Source of the DNA: an uncultured Bryobacteraceae bacterium
GTDB taxonomy: Bacteria; Acidobacteriota; Terriglobia; Bryobacterales; Bryobacteraceae
DNA: 64,000 bases
Direction: 5' to 3'
NCBI GenBank assembly: GCA_937924525.1
Contig: CALDSU010000015.1
Span: 116,550-180,549 of the forward strand
A model generated the notes under the pieces. The model saw only the letters and a program-made list of their open reading frames with translations, was not told the DNA's origin and searched no databases. Position numbers and translations under genes: made by a program. Positions 1 to 10,408 of the stretch are shown in pieces. Position 1 is the stretch's first letter. Each line of letters starts with the position of its first letter.

Positions 1-814
<814 letters not shown>

Positions 815-816
815 TT

Positions 817-1257
817 ATGCAACTTACGGACGTCTTCCTCGCCCTGGGGCAGGAAGCGTTTGGCGAGATGCTGCGGGGCGTCTCCATGGGCAAACTCCGA
901 ACGTACCAGTTGTTCGACCGGCTGAAGGCCCGCACCCATCTGACCAAGCTGAGCAGCGAAACGCTTCAAAAGGCATCGTCGCGGCTTTGGCGGCGGCTGG
1001 CCGGCGGCGACGACGAACTGGCGCGGGACTTGTCCCAAGCCATCCTGGTCTGCCACCTGGATATGATCGTGGCGGTGCTGGATTTCCTGAAAGTCCCGCA
1101 TCAGGACGGGTTTTTCGCCAAGGATCTGGACGCGCAAGCATATTTCCAAGAGGGCTGGAGCCAGCGCGTGCTGGAGCGCTTCTCGGGGGTTTATCCTGCG
1201 AGCCTGCTGCGCTTCTACGCCGGACATCTGGCCTGGGAACTCCATGTGGCGCCATAA
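817..1257 (+). CDS. Conserved-looking hypothetical protein upstream of pheS
   Basis: A 146-residue protein starting MQLTDVFLALGQEAFGEML, predicted soluble and largely helical, without signal peptide, cysteines or a motif I recognise. Its last 14 bases overlap the pheS start at 1244, so the two are very probably co-transcribed and translationally coupled. A TACCCT box at 803-808 lies 8 nt before the ATG, with no Shine-Dalgarno sequence, suggesting a leaderless or near-leaderless message. The coding signal (frame length, GC-rich third positions, tight overlap with pheS) supports a real gene. The function is unknown; position ahead of pheST hints at a link to translation, but that is only inference. 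Confidence 0.75.
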   Translation: MQLTDVFLALGQEAFGEMLRGVSMGKLRTYQLFDRLKARTHLTKLSSETLQKASSRLWRRLAGGDDELARDLSQAILVCHLDMIVAVLDFLKVPHQDGFFAKDLDAQAYFQEGWSQRVLERFSGVYPASLLRFYAGHLAWELHVAP

Positions 1258-2266
1258 ACTCGCCGACCTGGAGCAGACCGCGCTCGCGGCGATTCAAGCC
1301 GCCGCCACGCCGGACGCGCTGGAGAAGGTCCGCGTTGAGATTCTGGGGCGCAAGGGCTCGCTGGCGGCAGTCAGCCGGGAGATGGGCAAGATCCCGCCTG
1401 AGGAGCGCGCGGCGGTAGGGAAGCGGTTGAACGCAGTCAAGGACGCCGTCGAGTCCGCCCTCGAGGCCAAGCAAACCCAGTTCGCCCGCGCCGCGCTCAA
1501 TGCCCGCCTGGATGCGGAGTGGGTCGACCTGACGCTCCCTTCGCCGGGAGCGCCCGCCGGATCCCTGCATCCGGTCACGCAGATTCAATCCGAGATCGAG
1601 GACCTGTTCGAATCCATGGGCTTTGTGGTGCTCGACGGGCCCGAGGTCGAAACAGAGTATTACAACTTCGACGCGCTCAACATTCCGCCGGACCATCCGG
1701 CGCGGGACATGCAGGACACCTTCTGGATGAAGGATGGCAACCTGCTGCGGACTCACACCTCTCCGGTGCAGGTGCGCGGCATGGAAAGGCTGGGACCGCC
1801 GCTGCGCATGATCGCTCCGGGGCGGGTGTTCCGCAACGAGAGCGTGGACGCCTCCCACGAGCATACGTTTTATCAGCTGGAAGGCATGATGGTGGACCGC
1901 GAGGTCTCCGTCGCCCATCTGCTGTACTTCATGAAAACCCTGCTCCAGGGCATCTTTCACCGCGAGGTCGCCGTGCGGCTGCGCCCCGGCTTTTTCCCGT
2001 TCGTCGAGCCGGGGTTCGAACTGGACATTCAGTGCCTGATTTGCGGAGGCAAGGGATGCCCGGTGTGCAAACAATCCGGCTGGGTGGAGCTGCTGCCGTG
2101 CGGGCTGGTGCATCCTAACGTGCTGCGCTTCGGCGGCATCGACCCCGACCAGTGGAACGGGTTCGCCTTCGGGTTGGGACTGACGCGGCTGGTGATGATG
2201 CGGTACGGCATCGACGACATCCGCCTGTTGCAGGGCGGCGACCTGCGTTTCCTGAAGCAGTTCTGA
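1244..2266 (+). CDS. pheS: Phenylalanyl-tRNA synthetase alpha subunit
   Basis: Catalytic subunit of the alpha2-beta2 enzyme that charges tRNA-Phe. The 340-residue length is typical. An N-terminal coiled-coil tRNA-binding arm occupies about residues 10-90. The class II catalytic core contains motif 2 (GRVFRNESVDASHEHTFYQ) and motif 3 (GFAFGLGLTRLVMMRYGI). Inserted before the last part of the core is a CLICGGKGCPVCKQSGW segment, a four-cysteine zinc-ribbon-like insertion found in PheS of several phyla. It overlaps the upstream small gene by 14 nt and is followed 13 nt later by pheT, so the three genes form one operon. Identification is secure. Confidence 0.97.
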   Translation: MWRHKLADLEQTALAAIQAAATPDALEKVRVEILGRKGSLAAVSREMGKIPPEERAAVGKRLNAVKDAVESALEAKQTQFARAALNARLDAEWVDLTLPSPGAPAGSLHPVTQIQSEIEDLFESMGFVVLDGPEVETEYYNFDALNIPPDHPARDMQDTFWMKDGNLLRTHTSPVQVRGMERLGPPLRMIAPGRVFRNESVDASHEHTFYQLEGMMVDREVSVAHLLYFMKTLLQGIFHREVAVRLRPGFFPFVEPGFELDIQCLICGGKGCPVCKQSGWVELLPCGLVHPNVLRFGGIDPDQWNGFAFGLGLTRLVMMRYGIDDIRLLQGGDLRFLKQF

Positions 2267-2279
2267 CGAGGATTCCGCT

Positions 2280-4577
2280 GTGAAGTTTTCCTATAACTGG
2301 ATTTCCGAGCTGGTGGACGGTCTGGACCTGCCGCCGCTGGAGCTGGAGCGGCTGATCACGATGAAGACGGCCGAATGCGAGGGCATCGCCGTCGCCGGGG
2401 AGATGCTGCGCTACGCCTGCGCCGCCCGCGTGGCGAGCGTGCGTCCGATCGAGGGCAGCGCCAACCGGCTCGCGGTAGTGGAAACCGAGGCCTACGGCGT
2501 GAAGACCGTGGTTTGCGGGGCGCCCAACTGCCGCGCGGGACTGCGCACCGTCTACGTGCCCCTGGCCGCCAAGCTGATCAGCGGCGTTCAAAGCGACGGC
2601 ATGCTCGCCAGCGGCGCCGAACTGGGAGTGAACCGCGAAAGCGCGGGCCTCGTCGAGCTTGGCGAGGAGCCGTTTACCCTGCGAGCCGATTCGATCATCG
2701 AAATCGACAACAAGTCGATCACCCACCGCCCCGATCTGTGGGGTCACCTGGGCCTGGCGCGGGAGGTGGCGGCGTTCTCCGGCAAAGCCCTGCGCGATCC
2801 GGTCCGGATGGAACGGCTGCCCGCCGGCGCCGGCGTGGTGCAGGTGGACATCGAAGACTTCGACCTATGCCCGCGCTACAGCGCACTGGTCTTCGAAAAC
2901 GTCACCGTGCGCCCCTCGCCGCTCTGGTTGCAGTACCGCCTGGAAGCGATCGGCTTGAATCCCATCAACAACATCGTCGACGTCACCAATTACATCCTGG
3001 CGGAACTGGCCCAGCCCATGCATGCGTTCGACCGGGACCGGCTGCGAGGCGAGATCATCTACGTGCGCAGGGCGCGCGCCGGGGAGCGGGTGGTGGCCTT
3101 GAACGACGAGGAGTACGCGCTCACGGAATCCAACCTGGTGATAGCCGACCGGGCAGGCGCGGTGGCGCTGGCGGGCGTGATTGGTGGCCGCGACAGCGCG
3201 ATTACCGGCGCAACCACCGCCATTGTGCTCGAGAGCGCCAACTTCCACGCCGGCAACATTCGCCGGACCTCGTCGGCGCTGAAGCTGCGCACCGACGCCT
3301 CGATCCGCTTCGAGAAGGCGCAGGACCCGGAAAACACCACGCGCGCCATCGCGCGGGCGATCGAGCTGTTCGAGCAAGTCTCGCCCGGCATCCGGGTGGT
3401 GGGCGGGCTATCCGATTTGCGCCGTCCCACGGCCGCCGCCATGCCGATTCGCCTCCCGCTGGACTGGCTGGCGCGCAAGCTGGGCCGCGCCATCCCGCGC
3501 GGCGAGGTGATCCGCATTCTGGAGTCGCTCTCGTTCGGCGTCACCGAGGCGGAGGAAGGCGTGCTGGCTGTGACCGTGCCGTCCTGGCGAGCCACCAAGG
3601 ATGTCTCTCTCAAGGAGGACCTGGTGGAGGAAATCGGCCGGATGGTGGGTTACGGCGCCATCACGCCGCAGGCTCCGCTGGTGTCCGGCGGGGCGACGCC
3701 CCGCAACCAGGAACGGCGGCATCACCGCGCCGTGCGCGCCGCTCTCACCGCGCTCGGGTTCACCGAGGTGTACAACTACTCGTTTGTCAGCGTCGAGCAG
3801 GCGGCGGCCTTCGGTTGGCGCGCCGCAGACCACGTGGAGGTCGCCAACCCGATTGCCTCCGACCTGAACCTGATGCGGAAATCGCTGCTGCCGGGCATCC
3901 GCAAGAACGTGCAGGACAACAGCCGTCACCTGGAGGCGTTTCGCCTGTTTGAAGTCGGCCGCGAGATTCACAAGCGCCCCCAGGGTTTGCCGGACGAGGT
4001 GACCCACCTGGCGGCGGCGGTGTTCGCCAAGGACAACGGGGAAGCGGGCTTGTTTGCGCTCAAGCATGCGGCGGAAGTGTTGCTGCCCGGCGCTGCGGCA
4101 ACGCCCTGTGAGGCGCTGGCGCACGAGCACCCGCGGCGGTCGGCGCGGGTGACCTGGCGCGATCAATTCGTGGGCCGTCTGTTTGAGTTTCATCCGGACT
4201 TGGTGGAAACCGGCCGCGCGGCGGTGCTGGATTTGAACCTGGACCGGATTCGCGAGATCGGTCCGGCGGAGGTGCGCTACCGGCCGCTGCGGCGTTTCCC
4301 GGTCAGCGAGTTTGACCTTTCCGTCGTGGCCGGACTCCGGACGCCGGCTGGCGACCTCCAGCGCCACCTGGCAGCGCTGGTCCCTCCGGAGTTCGCCGAG
4401 GGCGTCGCCTATGTGCGACAGTACGCGGGGCCGCCCTTGCCCGAAGGCGTGAAATCCGTATCCTTCCGCATCACCGTCGGCGCCAAGGACCGGACGCTGT
4501 CGGCGGAGGAAGTCGCCGCGGTACGGCAGCGCATGATCGTCGGCATGCAAGCTCTCGGTTACGAACTGCGCGTATAG
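2280..4577 (+). CDS. pheT: Phenylalanyl-tRNA synthetase beta subunit
   Basis: Non-catalytic, editing and tRNA-binding subunit that partners PheS. The GTG start at 2280 (MKFSYNWISELVDGLDLP) is 13 nt after the pheS stop. Domains in order: N-terminal beta-subunit start; OB-fold tRNA-binding domain (about residues 40-150, ending with the SDGMLASGAELG segment); B3/B4 editing region with NPINNIVDVTNYI around residues 225-240; B5 domain (about 390-460); the inactive synthetase-like core; and a C-terminal ferredoxin-fold anticodon-binding domain beginning near RRFPVSEFDLSVV. At 765 residues it is slightly short of the usual 790-800 but complete. It closes the operon; the next gene starts 40 nt later. 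Confidence 0.97.
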   Translation: MKFSYNWISELVDGLDLPPLELERLITMKTAECEGIAVAGEMLRYACAARVASVRPIEGSANRLAVVETEAYGVKTVVCGAPNCRAGLRTVYVPLAAKLISGVQSDGMLASGAELGVNRESAGLVELGEEPFTLRADSIIEIDNKSITHRPDLWGHLGLAREVAAFSGKALRDPVRMERLPAGAGVVQVDIEDFDLCPRYSALVFENVTVRPSPLWLQYRLEAIGLNPINNIVDVTNYILAELAQPMHAFDRDRLRGEIIYVRRARAGERVVALNDEEYALTESNLVIADRAGAVALAGVIGGRDSAITGATTAIVLESANFHAGNIRRTSSALKLRTDASIRFEKAQDPENTTRAIARAIELFEQVSPGIRVVGGLSDLRRPTAAAMPIRLPLDWLARKLGRAIPRGEVIRILESLSFGVTEAEEGVLAVTVPSWRATKDVSLKEDLVEEIGRMVGYGAITPQAPLVSGGATPRNQERRHHRAVRAALTALGFTEVYNYSFVSVEQAAAFGWRAADHVEVANPIASDLNLMRKSLLPGIRKNVQDNSRHLEAFRLFEVGREIHKRPQGLPDEVTHLAAAVFAKDNGEAGLFALKHAAEVLLPGAAATPCEALAHEHPRRSARVTWRDQFVGRLFEFHPDLVETGRAAVLDLNLDRIREIGPAEVRYRPLRRFPVSEFDLSVVAGLRTPAGDLQRHLAALVPPEFAEGVAYVRQYAGPPLPEGVKSVSFRITVGAKDRTLSAEEVAAVRQRMIVGMQALGYELRV

Positions 4578-4617
4578 AGGGAGGCGCGGAGAAACTTTCG
4601 CGCGCCCGGCGGGTATC

Positions 4618-5995
4618 ATGCGAAACATGGAAACCCTCGACCGCCGTCGCTTTCTCCAAAGCGGCGTGGCTGCCGCCGCCGCTGCGCGCGGCGGTGCCGA
4701 CGCCCGACGCAAACCGCCGAACTTCGTCATTCTTTTTGCCGACGATCTTGGCTATGGGGACCTGGGTTGCTACGGGCATCCCACGCTTCGCACTCCGCAC
4801 CTCGACCGCCTGGCGGAGGAAGGAACACGCTTTACTTCGTTCTATGCCGCGGCGCCGGTATGCACTCCTTCGCGCGCGGGGCTGCTGACCGGGCGCTATC
4901 CCATCCGCGCCGGACAGCCGAACAACACAGGTCCGGACACGGTGGGCGGCCTCCCTTTGGAGGAGATCCTGCTGCCGCAGATCCTGAAAGCGCGGGGCTA
5001 CCGGACCAATGGCGATCGGCAAGTGGCATCTGGGTTTCCAGCCGGAATCGTATCTGCCCACCCGGCGCGGCTTCGACGACTGGTTCGGGCTGCCATACAG
5101 TCACGACATGATTCCCCCTTGGGTGAAAACCGGCCGCCCGCTGCGCCTCTATCGTGGCGCGTCGGAGGTGGAGACGGTGAGCGATCAGTCCCAGCTCACC
5201 CCGCGGTACACCGGGGAGGCGGTGCGTTTTCTCAAACAGGCGGCCGGCCAGCCTTTTTTTCTCTACCTGGCGTACTCGATGCCGCACCTGCCGGTCAGCG
5301 CGCCGGCGGAGCGCCGGGGCCGGTCGCGCGCCGGATTGTACGGCGACGTCATTGAGACGCTGGACTGGTCGGCGGGCGAGATCCTGCGCACGCTCCGCGA
5401 GCAGAGGCTGGACGGCGACACGATGGTGGTCTTCACCAGCGATAACGGCCCCTGGCACAAGCTGCCTCCGCGCATGCTCGCGGGCGGCGTGGAGCCGTGG
5501 CACACCGGATCGAAGGGGTTGCTGCGCGGCGCGAAAGGGTCCACTTACGAAGGCGGTCTGCGGGTGCCGGGAATCGTCCGGTGGCCCGGGGTGGCGCGGT
5601 CAGGGCAGGTCTGCATGGACCTCGCCTCCACGCTGGACCTGTTTCCCACGATGGCGCGGGCGGCCGGAGTTGCCTTGCCCGAGGGACGGGTGTACGACGG
5701 GTCCGACCTCGCGCCGTGGCTCCGCGACGGGGTGGCCGGCCCGCGCGGCCCGTTCTACTACTGCCTGGGCAATACGCTGGAGGCCATCCGGGAAGGCCCC
5801 TGGAAGTATCGCTTCGCGCGAGCGCGCGCCGAAGGAGACCCCGAGGTTCGGGCCCCTGCGCCTGAACTGTTCCACCTGGACTGGGACCCGGCTGAGCAGT
5901 ACAACCTGTACTCCCGGCATCCGGACATCGCCGCGCGGCTGGCTGGGCGGCTGAAAGCCTTCGCCGCGGAAATCGGGGCCCAACTGGCGGGTTAA
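4618..5995 (+). pseudogene. Exported type I sulfatase, interrupted by a single-base frameshift
   Basis: Arylsulfatase-family enzyme split over two frames. The first frame (4618-5355) encodes a Tat-like leader (DRRRFLQSG), the metal-binding start FADDLGYGDLGCYG, and the active-site motif CTPSRAGLLTGRYP, whose Cys would be converted to formylglycine. It then goes off-frame after GYRT at codon 130. The second frame continues from 5009 with MAIGKWHLGF, the normal next family motif, to the stop at 5995. Dropping one A of the AA at 5008-5009 restores the expected GYRTMAIGKWHLG spacing and a protein of about 458 residues. A TATCAT box at 4614-4619 favours the ATG at 4627 as the true start. It could be a genuine pseudogene or a sequencing or assembly error. 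Confidence 0.85.
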
Positions 5996-6084
5996 GAGGC
6001 GGCACCGGCAGGCTGAAGGGATCGCCTCGCTCTGTCACCCGGTTGTCACGATCGCGGGTGGGGGTGCGTGATAGCATCGAGGCG

Positions 6085-7872
6085 ATGAGCTCCCGGACCA
6101 TCTACCAGGTGCTGGCGCAGACCGCCGCGCGCCATGGCGCGCGCGTGGCGCTCTATCAGCCGCACCTGTCGCAAGGGCGGCGGGTGTACCAGACCTACAC
6201 ATGGGACGAATACCGTCGCGCCGCCGAGGAGATCGCGGCGGGCTTGGCCACGTTGGGAGTCCGGAAAGGCGACACCGCCGCGCTGGCCTCGGAAACCCGG
6301 GCGGAGTTCTACCTGGCCGATTTGGGCATCCTGACCCGCGGCGCGATTGCCGCGGCGCTCTACACCAATTACCCGGCCCCCGACCTGGTGCGCTCCGTCC
6401 GGCAGTGCGGGGCCCGGGTCCTGTTCGTGGAAGACGCCAAGATGCGCGAGGCGCTCCGCGACGCTCCGGTCGAGCACGTGATTGTGCTCACCGGCGAAGC
6501 CGAAGGCGCACTGACGCTCGAGGCGTTGCGCCGCCGCGGGCGCGAAGCGGTCCAGGCGAATCCGGGCTGCCTGGGCGCGATTCTGGCAGAGTACGGCCCC
6601 GCGGACGATGCCGTGTTGTACCTGACTTCCGGCGCTACGGGCGAACCGAAGATGGCGCTGGTCACCCACCGGGCCATCGTCAGCAACCTGGAGATGGGGC
6701 CGGCCGTGGCGCCGTTGGGGCCGGATGACTGCACCGTCGCCTGGCTGCCCGCGGCGCACATCGCCCAGCGCGTGGCCATCGAGTTCCTGCTGATTCTCAC
6801 CGCGACCCCGACGTATTTTTCCGAGAGCCTACTCAAGCTGCCGCAGGAGATCAAGAGCGTACGGCCGACGTTCTTCCTGGCGCCGCCCCGGATGTGGGAG
6901 CGGGTCTACACGTCGTTGTCGGCGGAGATCAACCGACGCCCGCGCTGGCTGCGGACGGTGTTGTACGGCGCGCTGGGCCTGGGGCTGGAGGCCGCCCGGC
7001 GGCGGGCCGCGGGCCGCCAGCCGCCGGTCGCCATCGCCGCCGCGCTGAAGGCGGCCGATGCGCTGCTGTTCCGCAAGATCCGCGAACGGTTCGGCGGCCG
7101 CCTCAAGATGCCGGTGTCCGGCGCCGCGCCGCTCGGCAAGGAACTGGCCGCGTTCTATGACGCGATCGGCATGCCGCTGATCGAGGGCTATGGCTTGACC
7201 GAGGGGGGAATTGTGGCGCTGAATCCCGTCTCGGCGCCGCGCATCGGCAGCATTGGCAAGGCTCTGCCCGGCGTGAAATTCTCCCTGGCCGAGGACGGCG
7301 AACTCCTGATTGAGAGCCCCACGCTGTTTTCCCGCTATCTGAACGATCCGGACGCCACCGCGCAGGTGCTGCGGAACGGGGTGCTGCACACCGGCGATAT
7401 CGCCCAAATCGATGAAGAGGGTTTCGTCTACATTACGGGGCGCAAGAAGGAGATGATCGTCGCCTCCAACGGCAAGAAGGTCTTTCCCGCGCGCGTGGAG
7501 AATCTGTTCAAGCTGGAGCCACTGATTGGCCATGTGCTGCTGATCGGCGACCGGCTGCCGTACATGACCGCGGTGTTCACGCTGAATCCGCAGATCGCCG
7601 AATCGCTCCCGGGCATGGAGCACTTCCAGGGCAAGCCGCTCGCGGAACTGGCGCACGCGGCCCCGGTGGTGAAAGAAGTGCAGCGCGTGGTCAAGCGGGT
7701 GAATGCCCAGCTTGCGCCGTTCGAGCAGATCCGCAAGTACCGGGTGCTCGACCGCGATTTCACCATCGAGGCGGGCGAACTGACGGCAACGATGAAACTG
7801 CGCCGCTCCCGCGCCATCGACAACCTGCGCGCCGAGATCGACGAGTTGTACGCCGGCCACGAAACGGCGTGA
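6085..7872 (+). CDS. Long-chain acyl-CoA synthetase (AMP-forming)
   Basis: Activates fatty acids to acyl-CoA through an acyl-adenylate; cytoplasmic or membrane-associated. The 595-residue protein shows the ANL-superfamily signatures in order: P-loop LTSGATGEPK (about residue 180), the adenine-binding GYGLTEGG (about 367), HTGDIAQIDEEGF with the ribose-contacting Asp (about 435), and the hinge GRKKEMIVASNGKK (about 451). The overall layout resembles FadD15-type ligases. I chose the ATG at 6085 over an upstream GTG at 6043 because homology starts with SSRTIYQVLAQTAARHG and a TAGCAT box lies 7 nt before it. It is a stand-alone gene. The chain-length preference cannot be judged. Confidence 0.92.
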   Translation: MSSRTIYQVLAQTAARHGARVALYQPHLSQGRRVYQTYTWDEYRRAAEEIAAGLATLGVRKGDTAALASETRAEFYLADLGILTRGAIAAALYTNYPAPDLVRSVRQCGARVLFVEDAKMREALRDAPVEHVIVLTGEAEGALTLEALRRRGREAVQANPGCLGAILAEYGPADDAVLYLTSGATGEPKMALVTHRAIVSNLEMGPAVAPLGPDDCTVAWLPAAHIAQRVAIEFLLILTATPTYFSESLLKLPQEIKSVRPTFFLAPPRMWERVYTSLSAEINRRPRWLRTVLYGALGLGLEAARRRAAGRQPPVAIAAALKAADALLFRKIRERFGGRLKMPVSGAAPLGKELAAFYDAIGMPLIEGYGLTEGGIVALNPVSAPRIGSIGKALPGVKFSLAEDGELLIESPTLFSRYLNDPDATAQVLRNGVLHTGDIAQIDEEGFVYITGRKKEMIVASNGKKVFPARVENLFKLEPLIGHVLLIGDRLPYMTAVFTLNPQIAESLPGMEHFQGKPLAELAHAAPVVKEVQRVVKRVNAQLAPFEQIRKYRVLDRDFTIEAGELTATMKLRRSRAIDNLRAEIDELYAGHETA

Positions 7873-7920
7873 CGCGCCCGCCCGGCGGGTGATATTGTCG
7901 TTTCCGGAGACGACACGCAC

Positions 7921-9168
7921 ATGAGCGACGCTTTCTCGAGACGGCAGTTCGGCCGGACCGTGGCAGCCGGCATGACGGCCGCCAGTTACCGCCGCATCCT
8001 GGGGGCCAACGACCGGATTCGCGTCGGCAATATTGGCTGCGGACGCCGCAACCTGCTTCGCGAAGTCCTCCAGGTCAAGGACTTGGTGAACGTCGAGGTG
8101 ACCGCCGTCTGCGACGTGTGGAAACAGCGCCGGGAAAAGGCCGCGGCGGAGGTTAAGGAATTCACCGGGCGGGATCCCAAGGCGGTGGTCCAATATGCCG
8201 AGGTGCTCCAGAGCGCCGACGTGGACGCGGTGATCATCGGCACCCCGGACCACCAGCACTGCGAGATGCTGATTGCCGCGATTCGCGCCGGCAAGGACGT
8301 GTACGTGGAAAAACCCCTGGCAATGAACATGCGGGAGTTGATCCGCGCCTACGACACGGTGAAGAAATCGGACCGCATCGTCCAGATGGGCACCCAGATG
8401 CGCAGCTACCCGCAGGCGGGTCCGGCGCGCGAGTTCCTCGCCGGGGGCAAACTGGGGAAGATCCTCAAGGTGGAACAGGCGCGCAACGGTTACGAACCCT
8501 ACTGGCATCGCTACGGGCGGGCGGACCTGCACGTGCCGCCGCGCGAGGAGGATGTCGACTGGAAAGCATTCGTGATGAACCGCAAGCCGCGCCCGTTCGA
8601 TCCGGTGCAATACCAGGGGTGGTACGGCTTCCGCGATTTTTCGAGCGGCCCGCACACCAATCTGATGGTGCACTTCATCGACTTAGTCCACTTCGTGCTG
8701 GGTCTCAAGTTCCCCAAGCGCGTGGTGGCCATGGGCGGCATCTTCCGGTGGAAAGAGCAGTACGACGTGCCGGATTCCGTGGAAGTCACCTATGAGTATC
8801 CGGAGGGTTTTCTAGTGCGCTACACCACGGTGTTCGGAAACAGCGCGGGGAACTTCGCCAAGTGGTTCGGGACGCTCGGCACGCTGGACGCGCGTAACCT
8901 GTCGCCCCGCGAGGAGTGGGTGGCCAGCGGCGAGGGGTCGGGCGAGCCGGACAAGCTCACCGCGGAGGCGCGGTTCGCGTCCGCCGACAACGGTCCGGCG
9001 CCGCATATGCGGAACTTCTTCGAGTGCGTCCGCAGCCGGAAAGAACCGCGCGCCCCGATCGACGCCGGGTTCGCGCATTCGGTGGCGGTCATCATGGCGG
9101 ACGAAGCGCTGATCAGCGGCCGCCGGATGACGTACGATCCGGCGCGGCGGGAGATCCATCCGGGATAG
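7921..9168 (+). CDS. Tat-exported Gfo/Idh/MocA-family oxidoreductase
   Basis: NAD(P)-dependent sugar or inositol dehydrogenase-like protein of 415 residues. An N-terminal twin-arginine-type leader (SRRQFGRTVAAGMTAASY) is followed by RILGANDRIRVGNIGCG, where the Rossmann fold begins. The EKP motif (VYVEKPLAMNMREL) near residue 135 is the family signature, with the lysine proposed to act in catalysis. Export with tightly bound cofactor is typical of the Bacteroidetes, Planctomycetes and Acidobacteria members. It is followed after 15 nt by another Tat-leader gene (9184), so the two likely form an operon. GGAG lies in the leader about 12 nt before the ATG. The substrate is unknown. It is one of three paralogues in the window. 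Confidence 0.92.
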   Translation: MSDAFSRRQFGRTVAAGMTAASYRRILGANDRIRVGNIGCGRRNLLREVLQVKDLVNVEVTAVCDVWKQRREKAAAEVKEFTGRDPKAVVQYAEVLQSADVDAVIIGTPDHQHCEMLIAAIRAGKDVYVEKPLAMNMRELIRAYDTVKKSDRIVQMGTQMRSYPQAGPAREFLAGGKLGKILKVEQARNGYEPYWHRYGRADLHVPPREEDVDWKAFVMNRKPRPFDPVQYQGWYGFRDFSSGPHTNLMVHFIDLVHFVLGLKFPKRVVAMGGIFRWKEQYDVPDSVEVTYEYPEGFLVRYTTVFGNSAGNFAKWFGTLGTLDARNLSPREEWVASGEGSGEPDKLTAEARFASADNGPAPHMRNFFECVRSRKEPRAPIDAGFAHSVAVIMADEALISGRRMTYDPARREIHPG

Positions 9169-9183
9169 AAATCGAGGTACGCC

Positions 9184-10374
9184 ATGAGACGCCGGGACTT
9201 CCTTGTGACGGGCGCGGCCCTGCCATGGGCTCGGGCCGCCGCCGCTGCCGCGCCGCGGGTAGCCGCGCTGGTGTCGACCTACCATGTCCGCTCGCACGCC
9301 GATAACATTGTCACGCGGCTGCTGGAAGGCTACTGGATCGGAGAGCGATATTATCCTCCCACGCTGAAGGTGTCCTCGCTGTTCATGGACCAGGTCCACC
9401 CGGCGGATATCGGCGTTCGCCTCAGCCAGGCGTACGGCTTCGAGGTCACGTCCTCCATCGCGGAGGCGCTGGCCCAACCGGTGGACGGAGTCGTGCTGGT
9501 GGCCGAACATGGCAACTACCCCACCAACGAAAAGAACCAGCATCTGTATCCCCGCTTTGAGTTTTTCGAACAGGTCGTGGCGCAATTCAGGAAACACCGC
9601 CGTTCCGCGCCGGTGTTCGTCGACAAGCATCTCTCCTATGACTGGAAGAAAGCACGGCAAATGTACGACTGGTCGCGGGAGCTGCGGTTTCCCTTGATGG
9701 CCGGTTCGTCGCTGCCGGTCACCTTCCGGAGACCGGATCTCGACTACCCGTTGGGGGTGGAGTTCGACGACGCGCTGATGGTAGGCGGCGGCTGGACCGG
9801 GGACGGCGGAATCTTCCACGACCTGGAGACGCTCCAGGTATTTGTGGAACGCCGCAAAGGCGGCGAGACCGGCATCCGCGCGGTGGAGCACTTGCAAGGC
9901 CCGGCGGTCTGGCAAGCCGCCGAGCAGGGACGCTGGTCCAAGGCGTTGTTGCGCGCCGCGCTCGCGCGGGCCGAAAAACCGGGCCCCGGACGCCCGGAGG
10001 ATGTTCGGCAGCCCGTGCTGTGCCTGCTCGAATACCGCGACGGGTTCCGGGCGGCCGTACTGAAGCTCGGCGGACTGGTGAACGAGTACCTGATCGCCCT
10101 CAAGGTAAAAGGCAAGCCGGAACCGGACGCCACGCTGTGTTACATCCCCATCGAGAACTCGAACAATTTCTCCATGCTGGCGCACGGCATCACGGAGATG
10201 ATCGCCACGGGACGCACTCCGTATCCCGTGGAGCGGACGCTGCTGACGACGGGCGCGCTGTCGTTCCTGATGGAGTCGGCGTGGCGGGGACACCGGCGGC
10301 TGGAAACGCCGGAATTAAAAATCGCCTATCGTGCGCCGGCGAAGTCGTACTACGCCGCCGGACCGGGTTCGTAA
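9184..10374 (+). CDS. Unknown exported protein paired with a Gfo/Idh/MocA gene
   Basis: A 396-residue protein with a twin-arginine-type leader (MRRRDFLVTGAALPWARAAA) and then AAPRVAALVSTYHVRSHADNI, which begins a mixed alpha/beta sequence. Distinctive segments are GVVLVAEHGNYPTNEKNQ, VFVDKHLSYDW, PLMAGSSLPVTFR and IENSNNFSMLAHGITEM. Histidines and acidic residues in those segments could form a metal or sugar site, but I do not recognise the family. It lies 15 nt after the 7921 oxidoreductase, implying shared expression and probably a shared substrate. The frame is clean and the codon use matches its neighbours, so it is a real gene of unknown function. Confidence 0.85.
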   Translation: MRRRDFLVTGAALPWARAAAAAAPRVAALVSTYHVRSHADNIVTRLLEGYWIGERYYPPTLKVSSLFMDQVHPADIGVRLSQAYGFEVTSSIAEALAQPVDGVVLVAEHGNYPTNEKNQHLYPRFEFFEQVVAQFRKHRRSAPVFVDKHLSYDWKKARQMYDWSRELRFPLMAGSSLPVTFRRPDLDYPLGVEFDDALMVGGGWTGDGGIFHDLETLQVFVERRKGGETGIRAVEHLQGPAVWQAAEQGRWSKALLRAALARAEKPGPGRPEDVRQPVLCLLEYRDGFRAAVLKLGGLVNEYLIALKVKGKPEPDATLCYIPIENSNNFSMLAHGITEMIATGRTPYPVERTLLTTGALSFLMESAWRGHRRLETPELKIAYRAPAKSYYAAGPGS

Positions 10375-10408
10375 CCCGCCGGCGTCCGCGCGAGCATCCC
10401 CAGGAGCG

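Noticed and set aside
6829..8673. A 614-codon minus-strand frame
   Set aside because: Antisense to the acyl-CoA synthetase and Gfo/Idh genes, both of which have clear motifs.
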